IMG/VR virus record: IMGVR_UViG_3300031963_000072
Span: 1-64,000 of that record
DNA length: 64,000 nt
From: a virus
Strand: one strand, 5' to 3'
Positions 31,204-39,369 of the stretch are shown piece after piece (the first letter of the stretch is position 1; each line of letters opens with the position of its first letter). Made by a program: the position numbers and the translations under genes. A model generated the notes under the pieces. It did no database searches. It was given only the letters and a program-made list of their open reading frames with translations, and was not told the origin of the DNA.

Positions 31204-31521
31204 CTATTTTAGAATTCTTTTTATAATTTGAGTCTTGAATTTTTCTGGGAATTCAAATTGATCAGCATAATAAACGATAGACTCGTTCCACTCTTTCACC
31301 AGATGAGATTCTTCAACACCTGCCATGTCTTGTTCAATCTCAGTCCAGATTCTATGCAACAATTTCTTGTCGTTGATTACGTTGAAGTCTTCAGAAGCTG
31401 CCTCTACAAGATAGACAAAATTTTCAAAATTCTTAGGAGGTAATCTCCTCTCAATTACGATCTTTTTTATCTGATCCTGAAGAGAATCCCTGATAATTTT
31501 CTTTATTTGATAAATGTCCAT
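31204..31521 (-). CDS. Small helical cargo-type protein with N-terminal tag (105 aa)
   Basis: 105 residues beginning MDIYQIKKIIRDSLQDQIKK, a tag variant. The rest is helical (WTEIEQDMAGVEESHLVKEW, KFKTQIIKRILK). ATAATTA lies four bases before the ATG, with no ribosome-binding sequence. Sits between the two epimerase genes. Function unknown. Confidence 0.65.
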   Translation of the reverse strand: MDIYQIKKIIRDSLQDQIKKIVIERRLPPKNFENFVYLVEAASEDFNVINDKKLLHRIWTEIEQDMAGVEESHLVKEWNESIVYYADQFEFPEKFKTQIIKRILK

Positions 31522-31525
31522 AAAG

Positions 31526-31532
31526 TAATTAT
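31526..31532 (-). promoter_or_regulatory. ATAATTA late-promoter-like motif
   Basis: Minus-strand ATAATTA four bases before the ATG at 31521; shortest spacing of the set. Confidence 0.45.
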
Positions 31533-32527
31533 CAAGTTTTCCAGAAGCTGTAGAGATTCTTCTCTACTTCATAAGGCATTAACTTGACAGGACGCTGAGG
31601 CTGTGATGCAGCCCAGACAAACATTTTCTCTATTAGATCTTCGAAGTTTGTGTCATCTTTAAAGTTGAGATGTTCAATGGCTTTAGAATGATCACAATAG
31701 GCAATCTGAACTTCATCTCTTGCCTCAAGATGAACTACGCTTGTAGTATAGCCAAGTTTTTGAGCAACAGAGCAGAACATCTTTGAAGCCTCTAGAATCG
31801 ATATCTTAGAATCCGCGCCAATATTGTAGATCTCTCTATCACCTAGTGTCATCAAAGATTCAAAAGGCTCCATGTAATACTTGATGTCAGAAAAAGACCT
31901 GATCTGGGAACCGTCACCGTAGATGGTAATGGGCTGACCAGACAATGTTTGTCTAATCCAGATTCCAAGTACATTCCTGTATTTATCCCAGATATTCTGG
32001 TATATGCCGAACACGTTGTGAGGTCTTACTACCGAGTAGTTGAGATCAAATAAGCGAGAAGCGTGCTTCAGATCGAGCTCAACAGCGTATTTTGCAATTC
32101 CATACGGATCTTCAGGAGAGGGAACCATATCCTCTGTGTAAGGTGAGCTACATTCACTCCCGTAGACATCCATCGAAGAAGAAAATATTATTTTCTTTAC
32201 ACCGCCATTAATGCAACTGTTGATAACATTTGCAGAAGCAACCACATTGTTGGTGTAATTGAAGCTTCTAATAAAAGGACTCAATCCCACGGCAGCATAT
32301 GCAGCAAAATGATAGACATAGTCTGGTTTTGTGTCTTTGAAAATCTGTCCCACATTTTTTTGATCCGCTAAATTTACCTGGTGGAAAACCAGGCGTGAAT
32401 CAACGTTTTCAACATAACCTCCGCTAAGATCATCAATTCCAAAAACTTCGTGACCCTTGTCCAGCAGATGACGAGTTAGGTGAGATCCCAATAGACCAGC
32501 GCAACCTGTTACAATTATTCTAGACAT
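31532..32527 (-). CDS. NAD-dependent nucleotide-sugar epimerase/dehydratase, copy 2
   Basis: 331 residues. GCAGLLGSHLTRHL is the cofactor loop, FSSSMDVYG the serine motif and DPYGIAKYAVEL the Tyr-x-x-x-Lys. GGYVENVDSRLV near residue 38 and YGDGSQIRSFSDIKY near 200 are typical of sugar epimerases. Clearly a paralog of 30221-31189 but diverged. Likely acts in the same sugar pathway. Confidence 0.88.
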   Translation of the reverse strand: MSRIIVTGCAGLLGSHLTRHLLDKGHEVFGIDDLSGGYVENVDSRLVFHQVNLADQKNVGQIFKDTKPDYVYHFAAYAAVGLSPFIRSFNYTNNVVASANVINSCINGGVKKIIFSSSMDVYGSECSSPYTEDMVPSPEDPYGIAKYAVELDLKHASRLFDLNYSVVRPHNVFGIYQNIWDKYRNVLGIWIRQTLSGQPITIYGDGSQIRSFSDIKYYMEPFESLMTLGDREIYNIGADSKISILEASKMFCSVAQKLGYTTSVVHLEARDEVQIAYCDHSKAIEHLNFKDDTNFEDLIEKMFVWAASQPQRPVKLMPYEVEKNLYSFWKT

Positions 32528-32535
32528 GAAATGAA

Positions 32536-33447
32536 TTATATCTTGTCGTTACGAACGTGGAGACTATTATAGCTTACGTCTAGAAGAATTTTACTAGGTT
32601 TCCAACTAAAAAATCTTGCAATTTCTGTAGAAAGATGAGACAAAAATCTCAAATCGGGAGAACCATTTCCCACAGAATCTGTGCTTCTTAATTGACAAAT
32701 GACTTTTAGATTGCCTTGTCTGTTAAGAAAATGTATTGAAGATATACACGTATCGCTAGAATAATAAAAGCGACGCGTGTCAAGATTCTGAGGAGTTTTA
32801 TAAGGATTGTCTCCGGCAGTCTCTCTAGAGATGATTTCTTTACACTTGCTCAATATCTCCTTAAAGTATTGAGCTTCATGCTCAATTTCTAGACAGTCTA
32901 CGTCGCTGTACTCTGGGGGTAGATTAAACCTTGCTCTAAACTGAACTTCTGCTTTCTCGTCCAATTTAGTCCACATTCTACTGAGAGAGCCAAAGACGGA
33001 AGGCGTAAGTTGCTCGTACTGATTTAGTGACTTCAAAGCCCTAGAAGTTAGAGATTCTCTATCGAGTTCTTCCCTGATGACAAGAACGTTGGGCAAAAAA
33101 GAAATCTTCTTGACTTCATCTTCAAAAATGTCGTGGAGGCGAACAAGGGAATCCTTGTCTTGAAAATCATCTCCTCTAACGCTAAGACGATCTATTAAAA
33201 CATCTTTTGCAGGTAATAGAACGATAAAGAAATTGTTTCCATCACACAGCTCTTCTCTAAGCGAATTTCTCAGATCTTCAGCAGCTGGCCTGTCGTACAG
33301 TCTAGCATAGCATAGCGTAGACAGATACGACCTGTCTCTAATATTCCTTATGTATGAAGTTGCCTTATTGAGGTTGGAATATAGAGAAGTTTTTCCGCTA
33401 CAATCAGGGCCTTCTATAACAACGTAATTGACCGGTAAGAATGTCAT
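32536..33447 (-). CDS. Nucleoside monophosphate kinase fused to thymidylate-synthase (ThyA)-like domain
   Basis: 303 residues from the ATG overlapping the DnaE stop (ATGA). The N-terminal 150 residues are a P-loop kinase (VVIEGPDCSGKTSLYSNL) of thymidylate-kinase type. The C-terminal part, ending in KVICQLRSTDSVGNGSPDLR then LSTEIARFFSWKPSKI and YNSLHVRND, follows the ThyA C-terminal pattern (QRSxD, G-x-P-x-N, H-x-Y-x-N), but the cysteine nucleophile segment is not evident. Possibly a base-modification enzyme. Confidence 0.6.
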   Translation of the reverse strand: MTFLPVNYVVIEGPDCSGKTSLYSNLNKATSYIRNIRDRSYLSTLCYARLYDRPAAEDLRNSLREELCDGNNFFIVLLPAKDVLIDRLSVRGDDFQDKDSLVRLHDIFEDEVKKISFLPNVLVIREELDRESLTSRALKSLNQYEQLTPSVFGSLSRMWTKLDEKAEVQFRARFNLPPEYSDVDCLEIEHEAQYFKEILSKCKEIISRETAGDNPYKTPQNLDTRRFYYSSDTCISSIHFLNRQGNLKVICQLRSTDSVGNGSPDLRFLSHLSTEIARFFSWKPSKILLDVSYNSLHVRNDKI

Positions 33448-36400
33448 GCCATTTGCCTCATCTTGAAAATAGATGTAGAAAATCCCCACTGTGCGTCGTG
33501 CTGAGCCTTGCAAACCCACAAAGTATAGGGAAGAATATCATCTTGTGGGGTACCCCATACTCTAAGCCTTGCAGTTCTGAATGTATTGTCAAGTGTCTTG
33601 ATTGCATAAAAGACTTTTCCGTTCTTTGTCTTCTTCTTCTCGACAGAAGAAGCGCAGAACCAGCCTATGCCCTCAGATCCTGCAGGAATATCGTGAATAC
33701 TGTAGACCTCTTTTTCCTCCACTTTCCGCATAACGTCCGGTGGAAACATTAAATCGCCGTCGACAGTTGAAGTCAGTTCGTATCTCACGCTTATCTTTTC
33801 AAATCTCTCCCAGTCTTCAACAGTCGAAAGTTCTTCTAGTAGAAAATCGAGTATAGGCATCACAGGCTCACCAAGCTTCTCCTTCTTCTTTAGCTGAGAA
33901 GCAGTGAGACCGTAATAGCCCTTTCTAAGGGTCTCATAGTTATCGCCCTCTGTCAGGGCCATCAAGACCTGCCTATGGTTTGAAACCCTCCCGTACTGAA
34001 AGTCTTCAAGGGATTCAAGCCCTTCGATCTTACAAAGAGATGTTAGAACCGTCTTGTTAATCTTACTCGGCTTCCATTCTCCGTTATCGTTGAACAGAAT
34101 GTCGCTAAGATTCTTGTAGGGTCTTGAGTAAATGATTTCGTCGACTGCGGCCGCACCGATACCTTTCACCGATGTAAGCGGCGGAACAAATGCTTGGGCT
34201 TCGTCAGAATATTGCCACTCTTTGCCAGAATAGTTGATATCGATCTTAGAGAAGGCGTACCCAATCGTCTTAATCTCAGAGATTGCCTTGGCTAGTGCGT
34301 CGGGATTACTGTTTTCCGACTGTAGAATTGTAGCGAGCCATTCTTTCTCGTAATGGGTGTGTAGCCATGCTGCATAGTAGGAGTCAAGTGCATAGGCAAC
34401 CGAGTGAGACTTGTTAAAGCCGTACAGAGAGAAGAACTCGATCTTATCGAACAGCTCGTGCATCATCTTTTCGGGAAGATTATGAAGGCGTTTCGCACCT
34501 TCAACAAACTTCTCACGGAGTGCTGCACGTTCGCCACCCTTCTTGTCTGCCGTGTCGAGAGACTTCTTGACAAGAGTTTTTCTCATTTGGTCGGCTTCAC
34601 CCTCAGTGAATCCTGAAAGTTCCATTGCAAGAAGCATGAATTGCTCCTGGAATGTGATGAATCCTCTCGTTGCGCCGAGAACCTTCTCGATGAGAGGGTG
34701 ATCGTACTTGATCTTCGATAGATCCTTACCAGCATCGACGTACATGTTGTGCACGTTCGCCTTGAGAGGACCAGGTCGATAGATTGCTGTTACCGCAGCA
34801 AGTTCGTCGATGTTATTAGGCTTCGCCTGCATGCAGAATTTGCGTGCGCCGCTGGCGGTAAATTGGAAAACTCCAACGAAGTTTCCTTTATGGTAAACAT
34901 GCTCCCAGACCTTGGGGTCGTCCTGCTTCACGTATCGGCAGTTGAGATGCTTGTCAAAGAATGCTTTGGTGTCTGTAAATGAAGGATTAGGATTACCCTC
35001 TTTGACAAGGATGCGTCTAATGCAGTTCTCTACGTCCTTGAGAAGCGTGAGACCCAAGAAGTCGAACTTAAGGAATCCGTTCTCCTCGAGGTTTCTGAAG
35101 TTCATGCCTTCAGACCAGGGAGTTTGTAGTTCACCACGGACACCAATGATTGGCATCGTAGCAGCCAAGTCATCAGGATCTGCAACGAGAACGCCACCTG
35201 CATGTCGACCTACAGATCGATTCTGCATGAAGAGCGTCTCAACGTGAGCAGCGACGTCGGGATACTTCTCCATGAACGCACGGTATTTCGGAGAATGCTT
35301 CATGCAGTCCTCATGCTTCAGGACGAAAACAGACTTTTCAGTATCGTCATCTCGGGCAAGGTTCATCACCTCATCCTGAAGCGGACCTGTCATCTCGTTA
35401 ACTTCCTCGAAAGGAACACTGTAGATCTTAGCGATGTCCTTGACAAGCGACTTAAGCTTCAAGGTATTGAAGTTGGAGACGGGTATGACGGCATCGTCGC
35501 CGAACAATTCTCGAGCTGCGTCGATCAGAGCATCTCGGTCACCAGCATCGGAGTCAATGTCAGGCCAAGCTACTTTCTGTCGATTGAGAAAGCGTCCCCA
35601 AAGCAAATTGTAGGGGATGGGATCGATCTGCGTAATACCAAGAAGAAAATTGACAAGAGATCCTGCGCCGCTGCCTCTTCCTGGGCCGAGGAGTGTCTTT
35701 GCCTCGGCCTTGTGGAAGATCTTATACATCGTCACGAAGTAAGAAGCGTGCCCAAGGAACTTGATGTCAGACAACTCCATCTTCGCACGTTCAACGTACT
35801 CAGGCTTGTCAGCGAGACCTTCGCGGACGAGTCCTTCCTTGACAAGTTCTGTGAGCTGCTGGAATGTAGACTTCTCTGGTGTATCTAAGTGAGGTAGTTT
35901 CGCCTTCGTAGGAATCCAGGTGTCTTCGCACTCCTGCCAGGCGAGGTCGTGAGTACGCTCGATGGAATCTCTAACTAATTCTTCTGTCCCTCTGTAGAAG
36001 TCGTACTGTTCGTAGGACGCCTTGTACTCGTCCCACATCTGCGAGGCATTTTTGGGGTACAGCTCACACTTGAGATCTTCAAATTTAGGAAGAGCAGACT
36101 GTTCTAGCTTGGCACCCATCCACCCAAGCTTCTTGTACAGCTCGCGAGCCTGCCATTTAGAAGGATCCGGGTAGTGAGAATCGCAGGTTGAAACGAGCGG
36201 GATACCTGTCTTCCTGTGAAGTTCTATGAGATACTTGTTAACAGTGTGCTGTTTTTCAAGCTTATTGAATTGCAGCTCGAGGAAAAAGTTGTTACGCCCG
36301 ACAGACTCTACAAATCTGTCTGCTACATTCTCAATGTCATTGAGAATCTCGATCTCAGACTTACCGTGAGCCTCACCGAGCAGAATTTTGGAAGAAAAAT

Positions 36401-37040
36401 AGCCGCCGAGGCAGGCGGTCGACCAGATGATGTCGCTTCCATACTTCGACAAGAGATCAAAGTCAATTCTTGGGTATCGATAGAATCCATCCTTGTATGA
36501 CAGTTTCACAAGTCTGTAGAGGTTTGCGAGACCGTTCTTGTTTTTTGCGACTGCCACCAGGTGGTAACGTCGTTGCCAATCTTTCGATTTAACGTCGACC
36601 GTCTTGGTCTCATTCTCGTCCTCTACGACAAGACCTCCCTGTTCTTCTTCGTCTGCATCGACGTCTGTAGGAGTCTTTGCTCTCTTCTCTGCCTCAGCAG
36701 CGGTCTTGGCGTCTTTGATGGACTGTTTATGAGCTTCGTAGTCGATCGACCACTGAGACAGAGATGGAACGAAGTAGAACTCAACACCGTAAAGCTGCCT
36801 ATACTTAATGCCCTTCTTGACAACCTTGGCAGCAGCGTTTTTAGCGTGGGCGTGTCCGTTGCCGTTGCCGTGATCTGTCAAAGCCCAAGCATCCATGCCT
36901 TGAGACTCTGAGGTGACAAATGAGATATGGGATTCAGGATAGCCGAGTCCGTCGAAAGTGCTAAATCCTGAGTGGGAGTGTAAACCAACAAATCGTGTCG
37001 GCGGCCTGATTTCATCCAGCGTCTTGATGAGACTTGACAT
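33444..37040 (-). CDS. dnaE: DNA polymerase III alpha subunit (DnaE, family C)
   Basis: 1198 residues from ATG at 37040 (a TTG six codons earlier is possible). An N-terminal PHP domain begins FVGLHSHSGFSTFDGLGYPE and includes LTDHGNGNGHA. The catalytic aspartates are in WPDIDSDAGDRD (about 494-498), the fingers in FQEQFMLLAMELSGFTEGEA and NKSHSVAYALDSYYAAWLH, the helix-hairpin-helix in TSVKGIGAAAVDEIIYS. Length is that of bacterial DnaE. Most T4-like phages use a family B polymerase, so this is a distinct replication set. Confidence 0.95.
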   Translation of the reverse strand: MSSLIKTLDEIRPPTRFVGLHSHSGFSTFDGLGYPESHISFVTSESQGMDAWALTDHGNGNGHAHAKNAAAKVVKKGIKYRQLYGVEFYFVPSLSQWSIDYEAHKQSIKDAKTAAEAEKRAKTPTDVDADEEEQGGLVVEDENETKTVDVKSKDWQRRYHLVAVAKNKNGLANLYRLVKLSYKDGFYRYPRIDFDLLSKYGSDIIWSTACLGGYFSSKILLGEAHGKSEIEILNDIENVADRFVESVGRNNFFLELQFNKLEKQHTVNKYLIELHRKTGIPLVSTCDSHYPDPSKWQARELYKKLGWMGAKLEQSALPKFEDLKCELYPKNASQMWDEYKASYEQYDFYRGTEELVRDSIERTHDLAWQECEDTWIPTKAKLPHLDTPEKSTFQQLTELVKEGLVREGLADKPEYVERAKMELSDIKFLGHASYFVTMYKIFHKAEAKTLLGPGRGSGAGSLVNFLLGITQIDPIPYNLLWGRFLNRQKVAWPDIDSDAGDRDALIDAARELFGDDAVIPVSNFNTLKLKSLVKDIAKIYSVPFEEVNEMTGPLQDEVMNLARDDDTEKSVFVLKHEDCMKHSPKYRAFMEKYPDVAAHVETLFMQNRSVGRHAGGVLVADPDDLAATMPIIGVRGELQTPWSEGMNFRNLEENGFLKFDFLGLTLLKDVENCIRRILVKEGNPNPSFTDTKAFFDKHLNCRYVKQDDPKVWEHVYHKGNFVGVFQFTASGARKFCMQAKPNNIDELAAVTAIYRPGPLKANVHNMYVDAGKDLSKIKYDHPLIEKVLGATRGFITFQEQFMLLAMELSGFTEGEADQMRKTLVKKSLDTADKKGGERAALREKFVEGAKRLHNLPEKMMHELFDKIEFFSLYGFNKSHSVAYALDSYYAAWLHTHYEKEWLATILQSENSNPDALAKAISEIKTIGYAFSKIDINYSGKEWQYSDEAQAFVPPLTSVKGIGAAAVDEIIYSRPYKNLSDILFNDNGEWKPSKINKTVLTSLCKIEGLESLEDFQYGRVSNHRQVLMALTEGDNYETLRKGYYGLTASQLKKKEKLGEPVMPILDFLLEELSTVEDWERFEKISVRYELTSTVDGDLMFPPDVMRKVEEKEVYSIHDIPAGSEGIGWFCASSVEKKKTKNGKVFYAIKTLDNTFRTARLRVWGTPQDDILPYTLWVCKAQHDAQWGFSTSIFKMRQMA

Positions 37041-37078
37041 GGTGTTATTGTAATGCAATCGTATTTTACTTTACACTA

Positions 37079-37106
37079 AAAGAGCGGCCCGAATGGACCG
37101 CTCTTG
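37079..37106 (-). terminator. Rho-independent terminator
   Basis: On the minus strand AAGAGCGG and CCGCTCTT pair around a 10-base loop and are followed by TTTAG. It ends the operon containing the deoxyribosyltransferase, ThyX paralog and upstream genes, just before dnaE. Confidence 0.75.
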
Positions 37107-37125
37107 AAACTATGATCTGATTAGA

Positions 37126-37587
37126 TCACTCAATTTCCTTGTCGTAAGGCTCGTAGAGCATCTTACCTGCATCACTGCAACGATTGAGGTAATCCTCGAG
37201 CTGCTCGAAGGTAGTACACACCTTGATGCCAGATCGACTGAGCATCAAGTTGAACTTAGCACCTTGCGGGAGATTCTCGCAGAAGTAGATGATCTTGCGA
37301 TCTAGAGCGAATGCTGCGCCGGCCTCCCAGATCGTGCCAATGTCTCTGTACGTGGTGTTGACGAGGGTGAAGTCACACTCACGGATGTGCTTCATGTTGC
37401 CCTTAAACACGTTGTCCTGAACCTCTAGAGAGGCGTCTGGTGGGCATACGAAGATCCGGCGAGGCGAGGCGAGCTCGATCCAGTCAGAACGACTGTCGAA
37501 CACTGCCTCGAGCTTCGTGAGCTGCTTGTCTTGGTCTGGCGAAAACCAACCGCTTGCGAGGTAAACAGCTTGCTTACGATCAAACAT
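37126..37587 (-). CDS. Nucleoside 2-deoxyribosyltransferase-like protein
   Basis: 153 residues. AVYLASGWFSPDQ is the phosphate/base-binding N-terminus and ECDFTLVNTTYRDIGTIWEA then GAAFALDRKIIYF holds the catalytic glutamate (W-E-x-G). Members exchange or hydrolyse bases of deoxynucleosides (and of dNMPs). Here it is the last gene of an operon with a ThyX paralog and probably salvages or redistributes bases. Confidence 0.85.
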   Translation of the reverse strand: MFDRKQAVYLASGWFSPDQDKQLTKLEAVFDSRSDWIELASPRRIFVCPPDASLEVQDNVFKGNMKHIRECDFTLVNTTYRDIGTIWEAGAAFALDRKIIYFCENLPQGAKFNLMLSRSGIKVCTTFEQLEDYLNRCSDAGKMLYEPYDKEIE

Positions 37588-37769
37588 TATTGACTCCTCT
37601 TCTTAAATTCGTTTCTGCGTGCTTCCATCTCTACCCAAACATCATCGTGCGTGAGGACGATGCTGAGACACTGTGTCACTGCATCTGTGATCTGATCGTT
37701 GATGCCCTTTGGCATGCTCATGTTCTGCATAACGTGCGTAATGAGTTCGAGATCGTCCATCTTCTTCAT
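37587..37769 (-). CDS. Hypothetical small protein (60 aa)
   Basis: 60 residues starting MKKMDDLELITHVMQNMSMP, all helical, ending EMEARRNEFKKRSQ. The stop overlaps the start of the deoxyribosyltransferase gene by one base (TAATG) and its ATG is one base after the ThyX-paralog stop. Function unknown. Confidence 0.6.
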   Translation of the reverse strand: MKKMDDLELITHVMQNMSMPKGINDQITDAVTQCLSIVLTHDDVWVEMEARRNEFKKRSQ

Positions 37770-37770
37770 G

Positions 37771-38754
37771 TTACTTGTTACCCTTCCAGGCATCGTGTTG
37801 TGCCTTAAGTCCATCCCAGTCTTTCATATCTGCGTTCCACAGTTCGGTGAACCTCTTCTGTGGACCATCTCCGTGCGTACCGTTGATTTCCTCCCTCGTG
37901 CACTGGTAGATCGTGTCGTTTGGGTGGAACTCAAACTTGTCGTTCTTCGGAATTGGCCAGTATAGGTTAGTGCCACGAGACACGAACTTGTCACCTTCCT
38001 TCACTCGGAAGGTCTTGATGTAGTGCATATCGGGCTTGTTGAAGTCAATCACCGAGGTAAATTCAGGAATTACCTTGGCAACTTCCACCGCCATTCTCGA
38101 TGCCAGGAGGTTATCGGCAGCAGGCTGGATCTGTGTGTCCATGCGCTGGTAGATGAAACCGATGAGGTCCTTGAGGGAGAGGCGCATGTAGTAGAACGAG
38201 GTCATGCACTTCGGAAGAACAAGACGTGCATCCATCATAGAGACTACCTTGGAGTCGACCATCTCAGCATACAGTTCCTTGGAGTCATTCACGATCTTCT
38301 CCCATCGGCGAAGGAAGTCAGGGGAATTCTGCACAGGCTCTGGGATCACGACGTCATCATCACGAAGGTCACGGTCACCAGTACACTGGGCGGCGAAGGT
38401 GCCGGCTCGGTGACGGATGATATGGGTCACCTCCTGGAAGGACAGGCCACTGAGTCGGAAGGTGAATCCGAGGCATTCCATTGGGGCAGGAAGAGTGCGA
38501 CCACCGAACACGTCCTCGAGGTTCTTGGATAGTTCTTGCTGAGACACACCTTCTGTCGGGTCGATGTCAGGACGGTCTGCCCACGTGGCCTTGACGTAGT
38601 GCCATGCCACGTTCCACGCCTGTTGGCGGGTCGGATGATCGACAAGTTCCACTTTGAGGGCGTCGAGGTTATTGAGGAAAGTGGTCTTCGGTTCTTGACC
38701 GAACTTGAGGACCATTGGGAGTTCGATTGGTTCTAGGTCTTTGTTGATGGGCAT
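37771..38754 (-). CDS. Divergent ThyX-like flavin-dependent thymidylate synthase paralog
   Basis: 327 residues, about 100 longer than a standard ThyX. The flavin/substrate motif appears as IIRHRAGTFAAQCTGDRD (Arg114-His-Arg), where ThyX normally has RHRxxSxNxxSxRY: the serine and asparagine positions differ. The later block ARLVLPKCMTSFYYMRLSLK, DLIGFIYQRMDTQIQPAADN fits ThyX. A canonical ThyX is also present (52125-52784), so this copy may use another acceptor or make a modified pyrimidine. Confidence 0.75.
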   Translation of the reverse strand: MPINKDLEPIELPMVLKFGQEPKTTFLNNLDALKVELVDHPTRQQAWNVAWHYVKATWADRPDIDPTEGVSQQELSKNLEDVFGGRTLPAPMECLGFTFRLSGLSFQEVTHIIRHRAGTFAAQCTGDRDLRDDDVVIPEPVQNSPDFLRRWEKIVNDSKELYAEMVDSKVVSMMDARLVLPKCMTSFYYMRLSLKDLIGFIYQRMDTQIQPAADNLLASRMAVEVAKVIPEFTSVIDFNKPDMHYIKTFRVKEGDKFVSRGTNLYWPIPKNDKFEFHPNDTIYQCTREEINGTHGDGPQKRFTELWNADMKDWDGLKAQHDAWKGNK

Positions 38755-38811
38755 GGTTTCTCCGAAAAGAGGTGCGTCAATGGCATCATTATAGACACCA
38801 AGGAAGAGATA

Positions 38812-39369
38812 TTACAATAGCTGGTTAAGTGCGTCAAGGAAAGATTTTTGTAGAAAATCTGGTATTGCTCTGCGATAGTCTACTGGGCGGAAGGCATGTC
38901 GATCAACAGCAACGTTGAAGTGATTGTCATGATCTGGTGTGTCTGCACGGTGCGTGTGACCGTGAACGACATGCTCGACCATACCCAGAGTAGAAATGTC
39001 TAGCCCACGAGAAATTGCGTCTTCGAGAGGATAATGTACGAGCAGAACTCCCCCAAGATTAACGTGTGTGAGAACTCTCTCGAATCCGGCGTTCAGATAC
39101 CATCCGTCAGGAAGGTGATCATGATTGCCTCTAATCAGAATCTTTCTACACCTGAGCGACTGTATGATCGATAGTAATTCTTCGTGTCTACCCTTGAGAC
39201 TTGCTGTAAGATCTCCCACGAAGATCATTAAATCTTGAGAATTTGCAACTGCATTTAGCGAAGCAAGCATCTCACGATTCATGTGATCGACGTCAGAAAA
39301 GGGTCGACCACAATACTTGATTATGTTCTCGTGAAAGAAGTGGTGATCTGAAGAAAAGAATACATTCAT
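38812..39369 (-). CDS. Calcineurin-type metallophosphoesterase
   Basis: 185 residues. All metal-binding motifs are present: FFSSDHHFFHENII (Asp8, His10), FVGDLTASLKG, LIRGNHDHLPDG, and VVHGHTHRADTP. Such small phage phosphoesterases act on nucleotides or polynucleotide ends. It overlaps the ligase-nucleotidyltransferase gene by ATGA, suggesting action on the same nucleic-acid or nucleotide substrate. Confidence 0.9.
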   Translation of the reverse strand: MNVFFSSDHHFFHENIIKYCGRPFSDVDHMNREMLASLNAVANSQDLMIFVGDLTASLKGRHEELLSIIQSLRCRKILIRGNHDHLPDGWYLNAGFERVLTHVNLGGVLLVHYPLEDAISRGLDISTLGMVEHVVHGHTHRADTPDHDNHFNVAVDRHAFRPVDYRRAIPDFLQKSFLDALNQLL

